Below, piece by piece: positions 29,064 to 38,784 of a stretch of DNA of 64,000 bases. Origin of the DNA: Gilliamella apicola (GTDB taxonomy: Bacteria > Pseudomonadota > Gammaproteobacteria > Enterobacterales > Orbaceae). Under the pieces are notes generated by a model. The model was not told where the DNA came from. It saw only the letters and a list, made by a program, of their open reading frames with translations, and did no database searches. A program made the translations under genes and the position numbers. The stretch lies in assembly GCF_003202915.1 (NCBI RefSeq), contig NZ_QGLP01000004.1:62001-126000 (forward strand), written 5' to 3'. Position 1 is the first letter of the stretch; each line of letters begins with the position of its first letter.

Positions 29064-30119
29064 TTAAACGTTGCTATCTGTTTGCTCTATATTTGGTTTG
29101 GTAAAGTGTAAAATTAAGACAGAGATTGCTACTCCAATAAACATAGAAAGGAAGAACCAAAGTTTGCCATTTACAGCCGGTAAGACGATTAAACCACCAT
29201 GAGGAACAAGCGTTTCAACACCATTCATCATGCCTAAAGCGCCACCTACTGCACTACCAATGATAATTGCCGGTAATACTCGTTTCATGTCTCTTGCGGC
29301 AAAAGGAATTGCTCCTTCGGTAATACCGATGAGTCCCATAAAGAAAGCTGGGAATCCAAGATCACGCTCCTCAGCACTATATTTTTTGCGATCAATAAAT
29401 ACTGATATCGCCATAGCTAATGGCGGGATTGCCACGGCAATTCGGTGAGCACCATTAGGTCCATAAATACCTTCTGCCATTAAAAATAGTGTGAATGCAG
29501 TTGCTGTTTTATTTATTGGGCCACCCATGTCTACCGCAGTCATTGCCCCGATAATTAATCCTAATAAGATGGCACTACTACCTTGTAAGCTACTTAAAAA
29601 ACTAACCAACCAATTCATCGCAAAACCAATTGGTTGGGCAACTACATAGATGTAAAACATACCTAATACGAAGGTAACAAAAATCGGTATAATTAAAATT
29701 GGCATGATTGTTCTGATGGTTACTGGAACTTTCCAAGTTTTACACCAACAAACAAGGTAGCCAGAAGCGACACCCAATATCATGGCACCTAAAAATCCGG
29801 TTTTTATCGCTTCATCTCCGACCGGGGTATTTGCTAAATAACCTAATATCATGCCAGGTACAATTCCTGGTTTACCCGCTAATGAGTACGCAATATAACC
29901 AGATAATAGGGGAATCATCATAGTGAAACCAATTACCCCAAGATCATTCAGATTCTTCATGAATTTGTTGGTTATCTGCATACCATTTTGACCAGCTTCG
30001 CCACTCGATAGGGCTATGGCTAAAAATATCCCGCCAACTACAACTGCCGGCAACATAAACGAAACACCGGTGTTAAATGCTTTTTGAATATCTTTTAATA
30101 TAAGATTAACTTTTGACAT
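29064..30119 (-). CDS. PTS fructose-family transporter subunit EIIC
   Basis: A 351-residue membrane protein with about nine hydrophobic segments. The EIIC-Fru marks are GVSFMLPAVVVGGIFLAIAL, PGMILGYLA, AVDMGGPINKTATAF, GITEGAIPFAARD and VPHGGLIVLP. It forms the sugar channel and is phosphorylation-coupled to the separate EIIB and EIIA encoded upstream. The substrate cannot be read from the sequence; fructose or another ketose/hexitol-like sugar is likely. Confidence 0.92.
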   Translation of the reverse strand: MSKVNLILKDIQKAFNTGVSFMLPAVVVGGIFLAIALSSGEAGQNGMQITNKFMKNLNDLGVIGFTMMIPLLSGYIAYSLAGKPGIVPGMILGYLANTPVGDEAIKTGFLGAMILGVASGYLVCWCKTWKVPVTIRTIMPILIIPIFVTFVLGMFYIYVVAQPIGFAMNWLVSFLSSLQGSSAILLGLIIGAMTAVDMGGPINKTATAFTLFLMAEGIYGPNGAHRIAVAIPPLAMAISVFIDRKKYSAEERDLGFPAFFMGLIGITEGAIPFAARDMKRVLPAIIIGSAVGGALGMMNGVETLVPHGGLIVLPAVNGKLWFFLSMFIGVAISVLILHFTKPNIEQTDSNV

Positions 30120-30136
30120 AGATTGCCTCCTATGCT

Positions 30137-30451
30137 TTATAATTGTTCCGCTTGATCTACAAATTTACCCGGATCTTTAATTACCAAACTGGGGTTTGCT
30201 TCAATAACTTTGCCGTTGTCACGTTTTTCATCAAAACGTTCCTCGCCATCAATACCAATGCCGATAGCTAAAATGACGACATCCGCAGCATCAATTTCTT
30301 CTTGACTTAATTTATTCTCAGTTCCCATACTACCTTGTGTCTCAACCTTTATTTGATGGCCGCGTTTTTTACATTCGCGTTCAATTGCTTCTTGCGACAT
30401 ATAGGTATGTGCGATCCCAGTTGGACAAGCTGTCACTGCAACAATTTTCAT
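30137..30451 (-). CDS. PTS fructose-family subunit EIIB
   Basis: A 104-residue soluble protein. The phosphocysteine is C9 in VTACPTGIAHTYMSQEAIE, followed by KVETQGSMGTENKL and ADVVILAIGI, all typical of FruB-type EIIB. It passes phosphate from EIIA to the sugar during transport by EIIC, 17 bp downstream. Confidence 0.94.
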   Translation of the reverse strand: MKIVAVTACPTGIAHTYMSQEAIERECKKRGHQIKVETQGSMGTENKLSQEEIDAADVVILAIGIGIDGEERFDEKRDNGKVIEANPSLVIKDPGKFVDQAEQL

Positions 30452-30462
30452 GATGACTCCTT

Positions 30463-30933
30463 TTATAAATTTTTATTAATTGAACTCAATAGTGAATATA
30501 TTTGAGTATTGTTTTGAAGATTTTCTAATTGCTCTCGAAATGAATCGTTCAACAAATTTTTGCTTAATTGGGATATCACTTTTAAATGAATGTTATCTTT
30601 GTTTTCTTCGGGCACACCGATAAGAAAAATCATGTTAACCATTTCATTGTCTTGCTCAGACCAATTAAATAACTCGGTAGTTCGTAAAAAACCGACAAAA
30701 GGTTGTTGCACCACAGTGCTTTTACCATGTGGCATGGCTATTTGATAACCAACGGCAGTAGATACGATTGCTTCGCGATCTAAAACTTTATTTAAAAATT
30801 CATTCTGCGTATTAATAACGCCTACTTGCTGTGCTTTTTCAGTCAAAAACAGTAATGCCTCTTGTTTTGAATTTATTTTTTTATTCAAAAAAATCATATC
30901 ATTACGGATCACATTATTTGCTGAGATATTCAT
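30463..30933 (-). CDS. PTS fructose-family subunit EIIA
   Basis: A 156-residue EIIA of the fructose/mannitol/Ntr fold. The phosphohistidine is H69 in GYQIAMPHGKSTVV, with FLNKVLDREAIVSTAVG before it. It receives phosphate from HPr and passes it to EIIB. Its start overlaps the end of the regulator gene by 20 bp, indicating translational coupling. Confidence 0.92.
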   Translation of the reverse strand: MNISANNVIRNDMIFLNKKINSKQEALLFLTEKAQQVGVINTQNEFLNKVLDREAIVSTAVGYQIAMPHGKSTVVQQPFVGFLRTTELFNWSEQDNEMVNMIFLIGVPEENKDNIHLKVISQLSKNLLNDSFREQLENLQNNTQIYSLLSSINKNL

Positions 30934-32845
30934 CTTGTGCCCCTTTTATAAATTGAATAAACTTACGATGATTCGGTGTTTCACATAATTGATTAATAAG
31001 AGATTTGCTCTTTACTAACAGATAGATGTCAGAGAGGATTTTTTTCAGATTTTTAATATCTTTTTCCGAAATGCAGATAATAATTATCATCTTGACCAAA
31101 TTGTCTTTCCATTTGATAGCTTTAGAATTGGTAACCATGACTATTCTTGTCTGTTTGACAAATTTAGGATTACCATGAGGTATCGCTACACCTGTAGGTA
31201 ACTCTGTGGCACCTAATCCTTCTCTTACGATCATGCCTTGAATAAAATCCGGCATAACGATCTGTTGTGTTACAAGTTTTTGACCAATCTTATTTATCAG
31301 CTCTTCTTTGGAGTTAAAATTTTGGTTTAAGAAGAGGGTATCTTTTTCCAAATAGTGGATAAGGTACAAAAAGGAGTGTTTATGTTCTTGAACATGATCA
31401 TTTAGTACAAAATGTTCACCATAAATATTAAAAATGTTTTGGATATCTTGCTCACTTAATAATGGTGAAACGACAACAACTTTGACACCGTCAATCGCTA
31501 AATTTATTGTTGAGATAATCAAATCAATATTGGCTAATACATCAGCATTTAATTCATGAACAGATGCTACTTCTATTGTGGTTAAAGAGGGTAATACACT
31601 GGTAATTCTATTGACTAATAGTTCAGTGGTGGCGATGCCGTTTTGGCAAACGACTAATATTTTTTTGCTATGTTTTGCTCTTTCAATTGCTGATTGAAAA
31701 TGAATTGTGAGAAAACCAATTTCATCATCATTAAAAAATACACCTAATTCATCTTCACATTTACTGGCAATAATCCAAATTATATTAAATAACACCGGAA
31801 AATCTTGCTTAACTTGTGTTACAAATGGATTATTAATTTTAATACCTTCCCTTAATCGATATAACATTGGTGGCATGTGTTGTATTAGGTAATCCCGTAA
31901 TTTGTTATCTGTTCGAAAATCAATAAATAATGAGGAACCAACATTCGAGATAATTCTGTCTACCAATAAAGTATTATTTTTATCTGATGAAAATACATCG
32001 ATTCGATTAGAAAGTAGGTATTTTGCTAAGTAATTGATATCGCCATTACTGAAGGTGAAGTTAAGTCTTAGTGAGATTTTACTTAAAATGCTTTTAGCAT
32101 TATTTTGGAATATTTGCGAGTTATCATTTATTGCAATAGCATCGTCAATATGTTGGTTTTTTTGAGCTCGGTAAACCATAATAACCAGCATATTTAATAC
32201 ATTGAAGATGTAGTGTTCAGCAATAAAGTTATTATCAAAGCGGACATGTGAATAGAGAACTCGAAAACAAGTTTTTACATTTTGTTCACCATAGTAGTGA
32301 CTTAAAATAGCAAGTCTTTCATCGCCATCATCTAAAATACCAAGGTTAGCTTCAAAAACGAAAAAATTAAAATTTAAATAAGCTTTCTGAATTTCTTTTT
32401 CTAAACCAGATAAGCGGGTTCCGCCGGCATCACTAATCACTTGTAGATTATTATTCGACGTTAATAATTGTTTTACAAACTTAAGATCTTGCTCAATAGA
32501 GGATTTGCTAACAGAAAATAATGTGGAAAGGTATTCAAAAGTAACTATTTTTTCTTCAAATAGCATCAACTCAATAATTTCTTTTCGGCGGCTAAATTTA
32601 GCTAACGTAATCGTTCTTATTTTTCGATCAGTAGCTGTTTTATCTGTTTTTTTTAATGCGATGCCTTTACCTGATTTTTTATCTAACTGGAACCCTTTGT
32701 TTAATAGACTATTGCTGATTTGCTCTAAATCAGAATGTACGGTTCTTTCTGAAACATTAAGTAATTGAGCAAAATATTTTACCGTCTTGTATCCACTTTG
32801 TTTTATTAACAGGCTAGTTAAAAAAGCTTGTCTTTCCGTTAACAT
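30914..32845 (-). CDS. PRD-containing PTS regulator (BglG/MtlR-like, with EIIB- and EIIA-like domains)
   Basis: A 643-residue multidomain activator. N-terminal HTH domains (LLIKQSGYKTVKYFAQLLNVSERTVHSDL, and FEYLSTLFSVSKSSIEQDL) are followed by two PRD regions (about 175-380), an EIIB-like domain (ILVVCQNGIATTELLVNRI near 395) and a C-terminal EIIA domain with ATELPTGVAIPHGNPKF. Phosphorylation of the PRDs by HPr and the cognate EII proteins normally sets activity, so it likely activates its own operon when sugar is present. It has an AGGAGG-like site (AAGGAGGC) before the ATG. First gene of the PTS operon. Confidence 0.9.
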   Translation of the reverse strand: MLTERQAFLTSLLIKQSGYKTVKYFAQLLNVSERTVHSDLEQISNSLLNKGFQLDKKSGKGIALKKTDKTATDRKIRTITLAKFSRRKEIIELMLFEEKIVTFEYLSTLFSVSKSSIEQDLKFVKQLLTSNNNLQVISDAGGTRLSGLEKEIQKAYLNFNFFVFEANLGILDDGDERLAILSHYYGEQNVKTCFRVLYSHVRFDNNFIAEHYIFNVLNMLVIMVYRAQKNQHIDDAIAINDNSQIFQNNAKSILSKISLRLNFTFSNGDINYLAKYLLSNRIDVFSSDKNNTLLVDRIISNVGSSLFIDFRTDNKLRDYLIQHMPPMLYRLREGIKINNPFVTQVKQDFPVLFNIIWIIASKCEDELGVFFNDDEIGFLTIHFQSAIERAKHSKKILVVCQNGIATTELLVNRITSVLPSLTTIEVASVHELNADVLANIDLIISTINLAIDGVKVVVVSPLLSEQDIQNIFNIYGEHFVLNDHVQEHKHSFLYLIHYLEKDTLFLNQNFNSKEELINKIGQKLVTQQIVMPDFIQGMIVREGLGATELPTGVAIPHGNPKFVKQTRIVMVTNSKAIKWKDNLVKMIIIICISEKDIKNLKKILSDIYLLVKSKSLINQLCETPNHRKFIQFIKGAQDEYLSK

Positions 32846-33170
32846 TGGATGCCTCCTTGTTCAATAACATAAGAACGATTTGATTATAATTAGTTGAAAT
32901 AGTTTTTATATCACAAAGATCTTCAACAACTTGTTGCAAAAATGATATTGAACAATATTACAAGGGGCTAAGTAGATAGGGGAATTGACTAATATTTGGG
33001 TATTTATTACCTGTATTAAAATAGTTAATTATTAGTAAATATTGAGTGATGATGGTACTTAAAATGAACTATTAAAGGTAATTTTGCGTTACGCTAAAAT
33101 AATTATTAAAAATAGCGTACAATACGCAACATTAATCGTAATTTCATTAGCAATCATATAGGAATTTAGT
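32846..33170. promoter_or_regulatory. Divergent region between the PTS regulator and tmk
   Basis: 325 bp. On the PTS side TTGTTCAATAACAT (32857-32870) is repeated in inverted orientation with one mismatch at 32942-32955, and a CAACAA-C-TTGTTG palindrome lies at 32926-32938; these are candidate operator sites. On the tmk side lies the promoter-like segment shared with the cas upstream region, including a GCGTA-CAA-TACGC palindrome. Confidence 0.5.
33091..33161 (+). repeat. Copy B of a promoter-like segment (tmk upstream region)
   Basis: It matches 19294-19365 upstream of casA, and its first 21 bp (33093-33113) are identical to 27624-27644 beside the relict CRISPR leader. It contains TACAAT as a candidate -10 for tmk. 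The direct repeat with copy A spans the cas operon, array 2 and the PTS operon. Confidence 0.6.
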
Positions 33171-33797
33171 ATGGCAGGTAAATTTATTGTCATTGAAGGT
33201 TTAGAAGGCGCAGGTAAGACGACGGCAATTAATACCGTTGCGCGTGTTTTGAATCAACATCAGATTAGTGATTTACAGTTTACCCGCGAACCTGGCGGTA
33301 CGCCCATTGCTGAAGCATTGCGCAATATTATTAAAAATGGTTTAGATAATGAACCGTTAACTAATAAAGCTGAATTACTTATGTTGTATGCTGCCCGTAT
33401 TCAATTGGTTGAGAATGTGATTAAGCCTGCACTCAAAATGGGTAAATGGGTGATTGGCGATCGGCACGATTTATCTACTCAAGCTTACCAAGGTGGTGGA
33501 CGAGAGTTAGATCGCATTTTTATCGAGACCTTACAAACTCAGGTTTTAGGCAATTTTAAACCAGATTTAACGCTCTATTTAGATATTTCTCCAGAACTTG
33601 GATTAAAGCGAGCTAGATCACGAGGACAATTGGATCGCATTGAACAACAATCTCTCGCTTTCTTTGAGCGAATTCGTCAACGTTATTTAGAATTAGCCGA
33701 TCGGGATAATACCATTGTTACTATTGATGCAGCTAAATCAATTGCAGAAGTCACCGCTCAAATTGAATCAACATTAAATTCATGGTTAACTAATTAG
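33171..33797 (+). CDS. tmk: Thymidylate kinase
   Basis: A 208-residue nucleotide kinase that makes dTDP from dTMP. P-loop [11 protein letters not shown] at about 9-19, the [15 protein letters not shown] block, the DR motif region [19 protein letters not shown], and a lid with [13 protein letters not shown]. It is followed 11 bp later by holB, the usual enterobacterial pairing, and has the promoter-like segment upstream. Confidence 0.97.
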   Translation: MAGKFIVIEGLEGAGKTTAINTVARVLNQHQISDLQFTREPGGTPIAEALRNIIKNGLDNEPLTNKAELLMLYAARIQLVENVIKPALKMGKWVIGDRHDLSTQAYQGGGRELDRIFIETLQTQVLGNFKPDLTLYLDISPELGLKRARSRGQLDRIEQQSLAFFERIRQRYLELADRDNTIVTIDAAKSIAEVTAQIESTLNSWLTN

Positions 33798-33808
33798 GTT
33801 CCAATTAT

Positions 33809-34801
33809 ATGATTTTTAGTAAATATCCATGGCTTAGATTACCTTTTGAACAACTAGCAGATATGATTGTCAATCATCGTGCTCATCATGCTCTGTTAAT
33901 CAATTATATTCAAGGAAGTGGTGAAGAAGAGTTAATTAACTTATTAGTTAATCGATTAATTTGTCAATCTTCACAACAATTGCAACCATGTGGTCAATGC
34001 CATAGTTGCCAATTGTTGTTATCTCAACATCATCCTGATTATTACCTTATAACTAATGAGCAGAGCAAACAATCAATTAGTATTGATCAGATACGTAGTA
34101 TATCAACAAAGGTCTACGAAAAATCACAACAGGGTGGTAATAAGGTAATTTGGATTAAGCATGCGGCATTGATGACAGAAGCCGCGGCAAATGCGTTACT
34201 TAAAACGTTAGAAGAACCACCAGAAAATACCTATTTTATTTTGAGTGATGAGCATAATAGTCAATTATTACCAACAATTCATAGCCGATGTTTTAGCTAT
34301 TTTTTAGCAGTACCAAAATTAGAAGAATCCATTAATTGGTTAAAAAAGCAACACAGTCATTCATACAGCGATAATGAGCTTGCCACTGCTTTATTATTGA
34401 GTGAAAATGCACCACTAAATGCGGCTATTTTGTTGCAACCTGAAAAATGGCAACAGCGGAAATTATTTTGTGAAAAATTGTTAGAACTTTTGCCCGAAAA
34501 TAATTTCTGGCAATTAGCAAAAACGTTTAATAATGAAGATTTTCTTGAACGGATCACTTGGTTTTGTGCCTTGTTAGGTGATGCATTAAAAGCTAAACAG
34601 AAAGTTGGCCGATATATTGTTAACCGCGATCAAGTGCCATTAGTTAGATTCTTAGCCACCAAAAGCCATGATGAGCTCACCTCGCTTTATCAATTGTGGT
34701 TGCAAGCTAGAAAAGTATTGTTATCCGTGGCGGGGTTAAATAAAGAGTTGATGGTTTACAATGTGCTTGCTCAATCTCAACAAATTGGCTATCAGAAGTA
34801 G
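33809..34801 (+). CDS. holB: DNA polymerase III subunit delta'
   Basis: A 330-residue clamp-loader subunit. The zinc-binding cysteines are visible in CQSSQQLQPCGQCHSCQLL, followed by SIDQIRSISTKVYEKSQQGGNKVIWI, AANALLKTLEEPPENTYFIL and SRCFSYFL. The region around residue 230 onward is a less conserved collar domain. Cotranscribed with tmk. Confidence 0.95.
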   Translation: MIFSKYPWLRLPFEQLADMIVNHRAHHALLINYIQGSGEEELINLLVNRLICQSSQQLQPCGQCHSCQLLLSQHHPDYYLITNEQSKQSISIDQIRSISTKVYEKSQQGGNKVIWIKHAALMTEAAANALLKTLEEPPENTYFILSDEHNSQLLPTIHSRCFSYFLAVPKLEESINWLKKQHSHSYSDNELATALLLSENAPLNAAILLQPEKWQQRKLFCEKLLELLPENNFWQLAKTFNNEDFLERITWFCALLGDALKAKQKVGRYIVNRDQVPLVRFLATKSHDELTSLYQLWLQARKVLLSVAGLNKELMVYNVLAQSQQIGYQK

Positions 34802-34859
34802 ACTTTATTGAGTAATGAAGTTTTAGAACAACGATATATTTACGTAAAAAAGGAATGCA

Positions 34860-36260
34860 GTGAGTTATTTATCTATTGAATTTGGTCTTGTTTTTATCGT
34901 TTTCTTTGCGATATATTGGGCTTTTAGATTATTACCAAAATTCCAAAATAAATTACTCTTGCTTTCAAGTTATCTTATTGTAGGTAGCTATAGTTTACAA
35001 TTCGCTGTTATCCTTTTTATCTATACCTGTGCGATATATTTCTTTTCAGTAATGATTGCAACTTCGAAACGCTATGCTAGATGTTGGTTGATTTTAGGAT
35101 TGAGTGCAGCAATTATCAATTTAGCGTTATTTAAATATTTTGATTTCTTTCGATATGAGTTACAGTCATTACTTAACTATTTAAATTTATCTATTTTATT
35201 ACCAGTAATTACCGTTCTTATTCCAATCGGCATTTCTTTTTATACGTTTCATTCGGTGAGTTATTTGGTTTCAATAAAAAAGAAAGAATTATCGGTGGCT
35301 AAATTTTGGGATTTTGCCTTATTTTTATCATTTTTTCCAAGCATTATTGCCGGTCCTATTAATCGTGCAAAAACGTTTCTTCCGCAAATTGCGGTTAGTC
35401 AACCAAGAGCGGTTTTAGAACCGTATCGGGCGTTTACATTAATTGTGTTGGCGGTTTTAAAAGTTTATTGTTTGGGTGGATTAATTAGTGAAAACTGGGT
35501 AACCCCCATTTTTTCAAACCCATTAGAATACAGTACTCTTGATTTATTAGTAGGCTTATATGCTTATGCCATGCAAATTTACCTAAATTTTTCTGGTTAT
35601 ACTGACCTTGTGACGGGTATTGCTTTATTATTAGGTTTTCGGCTTCCAATTAACTTCAACTTTCCTTATTTAGCTTTTAATCTGCGTGAATTTTGGGATC
35701 GTTGGCATATTAGTTTATCTCATTGGATTCGCGATTATATTTATATCCCTCTTGGTGGTAGCCGACGAAGTTTCGTTCGTACGCAAATCAATGTTATGTG
35801 CGCTATGTTATTGTCTGGTTTATGGCATGGAGCTGGCATTAATTTTATTATTTGGGGTGCATGTCATGGAGTTGGAATTGTTGTCCTTAATGTATTAGAT
35901 CGTTATACCGGACGTGGTTGGATTATACAACGCTCTCCAATTATTGCACGATTCATCACTTGGCATTATATCTGCTTTACTTGGCTATTTTTTTATTGTG
36001 AAAGCTTGCCAGATGCATTAGATTATTTAACGGCTTTAAGTCAAAATTTTTTAATTAATTCACATTACACTGCGGCATTTTTAAGTATATGTGTCATATT
36101 TTTAGTATATCCACTATGTCAAAATATTCCTAATTGGTGCACTTTACAACTTAGTAGAACAAATAGAGGTTTTTTGCCTATCATATTTATATTTATTTTA
36201 TGGCTAACTATCTATTTCGCCCCCTCTGGCGTACCAAATTTTATTTATGCTAATTTCTAA
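34860..36260 (+). CDS. patA: MBOAT-family peptidoglycan O-acetyl transporter PatA
   Basis: A 466-residue polytopic membrane protein of the MBOAT/AlgI family. It starts with GTG (AAAAAGGAATGCA before it). Conserved blocks are PIGISFYTFHSVSYLVS, FFPSIIAGPINRAKTFLPQI, FNLREFWDRWHISLSHWIRDYIYIPLGG and the invariant-histidine motif LSGLWHGAGINFIIWG. In Neisseria and Campylobacter, PatA moves acetyl groups across the inner membrane for muramic acid O-acetylation. The next two genes, a PatB-like transferase and an Ape1-like esterase, make this role much more likely than alginate acetylation. Confidence 0.85.
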   Translation: MSYLSIEFGLVFIVFFAIYWAFRLLPKFQNKLLLLSSYLIVGSYSLQFAVILFIYTCAIYFFSVMIATSKRYARCWLILGLSAAIINLALFKYFDFFRYELQSLLNYLNLSILLPVITVLIPIGISFYTFHSVSYLVSIKKKELSVAKFWDFALFLSFFPSIIAGPINRAKTFLPQIAVSQPRAVLEPYRAFTLIVLAVLKVYCLGGLISENWVTPIFSNPLEYSTLDLLVGLYAYAMQIYLNFSGYTDLVTGIALLLGFRLPINFNFPYLAFNLREFWDRWHISLSHWIRDYIYIPLGGSRRSFVRTQINVMCAMLLSGLWHGAGINFIIWGACHGVGIVVLNVLDRYTGRGWIIQRSPIIARFITWHYICFTWLFFYCESLPDALDYLTALSQNFLINSHYTAAFLSICVIFLVYPLCQNIPNWCTLQLSRTNRGFLPIIFIFILWLTIYFAPSGVPNFIYANF

Positions 36261-36278
36261 TTATTAAACAAAATAAAC

Positions 36279-37586
36279 ATGAAATCCAAACAAATATCAT
36301 TGAAAAATAGACGAAGAAATAAGCCTAAAAAAAATGGGCAACAAGTTAATTTATTAAAAAATAGTACACAAAAACAGTCAACAGAGTATAAGCCTAAAAT
36401 TAAAGCTAAAGTATCAAAGGCTATGATAAGTGATGATGCATCACTTTCATCCAAATATATTTTTGTTTTGTTATTGGTTACTGCAATTGCTTTAATCGCA
36501 ATTTATTACAATTCGATATTAATTTATTGCCAACAAACCTATCATTCAGATATATTTAACACCGGAAGTTTAACTCAAGTGACGGAGCAAAAAGATTCTC
36601 AGGAGTCGATAGAAATTACTTCGTCAACGCCAAAGGATGCTACTAAAGGCCAGACAGATGTTAACCATACTATTAATAACGAATCATTATTAAATCAATC
36701 GGCAAAAAATAGCGTAATAAATTCATCAGATGAAACTGATAAAAATCCAAAAATTATCAGACATAATAAAATTTATGAGCAGTTGAACGTTATTAAGCAA
36801 AAAAGATCGGAATTAAATAGAAAGGCGGCTGGAATACCACCACTACCTGAGCAGAAAATTAGCGTCGTTAAAAGTGAATCGCCTAAAATTGATCATCAAG
36901 ATATACCATTGATTCATGAGCCATTACCGATTGTGGTGACTAAAAATGATAAAGTTTTTTTTGTTGGTGACTCATTAATGCAAGGTGTTGCACCTTATGT
37001 TAAAAAAATGTTATTCAAACAATATAAAGTAGAAAGCTTAGATCTAAGCAAACAAAGTACTGGTCTTGCCTACCCAAACGCTTTTAATTGGCCAAAAACT
37101 ATTGATGATAACCTAATTGCCGATCCTGCTATAAAGTTACTTGTTGTTTTTTGGGGACCAAATGATCCTTGGGATTTCCCAGTAAAAGGTTATGCTAAAT
37201 ATGCAAAATTTAAATCTGAACTTTGGGAAGAGCAATACCGATTACGTATTGCAATGGTTTTAAATAGCGCTTACGAACATGATGTTCAGGTGCTTTGGCT
37301 AGCAGTCCCTTGTATGCGCAAACGACAACTTAATGAAGGAATGATTTATTTAAATACGCTGTATCAATCTGAATTAGAAAAGACACAACAACATTTTTTA
37401 TCAACAAATCAACTATTAGGTTGTACTTATGAAAAATATAGTAATTTTATTGAATCAGGTAAAGATAAAATAAAAGTTAGGGTAGATGATGGGGTCCATT
37501 TTACTACCGCAGGGCAAAAGATTTTGGCTAAAGCGATTATGGAAAAAATCATTTTTAAACAATTAGAGGGTGGCGATAGTGATTAA
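36279..37586 (+). CDS. patB: SGNH-type peptidoglycan O-acetyltransferase PatB-like
   Basis: A 435-residue protein with a basic cytoplasmic N-terminus of about 60 residues (NRRRNKPKKNGQQV), one membrane helix (KYIFVLLLVTAIALIAIYY), a low-complexity linker, and a periplasmic SGNH domain from about residue 225. Catalytic Ser in FFVGDSLMQGVAPYV, Asn block VVFWGPNDPWDF, and Asp/His in RVDDGVHFTTAGQKIL. The block LDLSKQSTGLAYPNAFNWPKTI fits PatB. It would attach acetyl groups delivered by PatA to MurNAc O-6. Its end overlaps the ape1 start by 8 bp. Confidence 0.82.
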   Translation: MKSKQISLKNRRRNKPKKNGQQVNLLKNSTQKQSTEYKPKIKAKVSKAMISDDASLSSKYIFVLLLVTAIALIAIYYNSILIYCQQTYHSDIFNTGSLTQVTEQKDSQESIEITSSTPKDATKGQTDVNHTINNESLLNQSAKNSVINSSDETDKNPKIIRHNKIYEQLNVIKQKRSELNRKAAGIPPLPEQKISVVKSESPKIDHQDIPLIHEPLPIVVTKNDKVFFVGDSLMQGVAPYVKKMLFKQYKVESLDLSKQSTGLAYPNAFNWPKTIDDNLIADPAIKLLVVFWGPNDPWDFPVKGYAKYAKFKSELWEEQYRLRIAMVLNSAYEHDVQVLWLAVPCMRKRQLNEGMIYLNTLYQSELEKTQQHFLSTNQLLGCTYEKYSNFIESGKDKIKVRVDDGVHFTTAGQKILAKAIMEKIIFKQLEGGDSD

Positions 37587-38754
37587 ACATTTAAAGTATA
37601 TTCTTACTATAATGACTATCACATTATCGGTAGGATGCAGTGTAGCAGAAAGTAAAACTAGTGCACTATCTACAGTTGTTGACTATGGTGATCCAAATGC
37701 AAAACAATTTGCACAACGATTAAATTCATTAGCTTTAAATCAAGACAGTAATCAAGTTATAAATATTACGCAGTTTGGGGATTCGCATTCAGCGGCTGAT
37801 TTTTTTACAGGTGAATTTCGAAAATTAATGCAACAAAAATATGGTGATGCTGGCATAGGTTGGGTTACACCTATGGCGATAAAAGGCCAAAGTCACGCAT
37901 TAGTTAATTGGAAAGCCAAAAACTGGGATGTATTAAGTAGTCGTACATTAAAGAATTTAGATTTTCCTATGGGCGGATTTATCGCTAAACCGGCTAGGGA
38001 TTCAGCTTCTTTACAAATAATTCCCAGAGGTCTAAACGACATGAATTGGCAAGTAAAGTTGACCTTTAAAACCTTAAAATATATACCTAATTTGTTAAAG
38101 ATATATGATGCTAATAATAAAAAAATAGATATTGATTATTTCCCGGTAAGTGATGTTTGGCAAACCGTTTCATTTGTTACCAAAACGCCTTTTACCATTA
38201 AAGGCAGTCGTGATATTGAAATCGGTGGAATATGGTTAACCCGCGATCAACAACCTGGTGTTATTGTCTCTTCGATTGCGACTAATGGAGCAAGGCAAAG
38301 TATATGGCAAAGATGGGGAGATGATTGGTTGGACGAATTATCTTCGTCAAACAGTGATTTAGTTATTCTTGAGTACGGTACTAATGAAAGTTTTGACGAA
38401 ACTTTAGATGTTAATGTTTATCGCAAAAACTTAGTGAATAACATTCATCTAATTCGTAAATCATTGCCCAATGCAGTCATTTTATTGATGACACCGCCAG
38501 ATACTATGGTCAATGATAAGAGTTTTCCTAAATCTTTTGCAAAAATTATGAATACTCAAAAACAAGTTGCTAAATCAGAAAGAACATTATTTTGGGATTG
38601 GCAAGCGGCTATGGGGGGACCTCATTCAATTAAAGAATGGCGAAGTAATCGATTAGCTCGTCCAGATTTAGTGCATCAAACCCTACAAGGGTATAGACAA
38701 AGTGCTAGAATTTTTTATACTGATTTAGAAGAGTTTATTCAAAAGAAAAAATAG
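37579..38754 (+). CDS. ape1: Peptidoglycan O-acetylesterase Ape1-like lipoprotein
   Basis: 391 residues from the GTG at 37579, chosen because AGAGGG lies 8 bp before it; a GTG nine bases upstream is also in frame. The N-terminus IKHLKYILTIMTITLSVGC resembles a lipoprotein signal. The SGNH hydrolase matches Neisseria Ape1a as remembered: TQFGDSHSAADFFTGEF (nucleophile Ser), AGIGWVTPMAIKGQ, VILEYGTNESFDE, TLFWDWQAAMGG and PDLVHQTLQGYRQSA with the Asp-His pair. A CBM35-like insert fits residues 120-225. Ape1 removes O-acetyl groups so that lytic transglycosylases can act. Third gene of the PG O-acetylation module. Confidence 0.83.
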   Translation: MIKHLKYILTIMTITLSVGCSVAESKTSALSTVVDYGDPNAKQFAQRLNSLALNQDSNQVINITQFGDSHSAADFFTGEFRKLMQQKYGDAGIGWVTPMAIKGQSHALVNWKAKNWDVLSSRTLKNLDFPMGGFIAKPARDSASLQIIPRGLNDMNWQVKLTFKTLKYIPNLLKIYDANNKKIDIDYFPVSDVWQTVSFVTKTPFTIKGSRDIEIGGIWLTRDQQPGVIVSSIATNGARQSIWQRWGDDWLDELSSSNSDLVILEYGTNESFDETLDVNVYRKNLVNNIHLIRKSLPNAVILLMTPPDTMVNDKSFPKSFAKIMNTQKQVAKSERTLFWDWQAAMGGPHSIKEWRSNRLARPDLVHQTLQGYRQSARIFYTDLEEFIQKKK

Positions 38755-38784
38755 AATATATAATTAAAAAGGAACAAATAAGTT

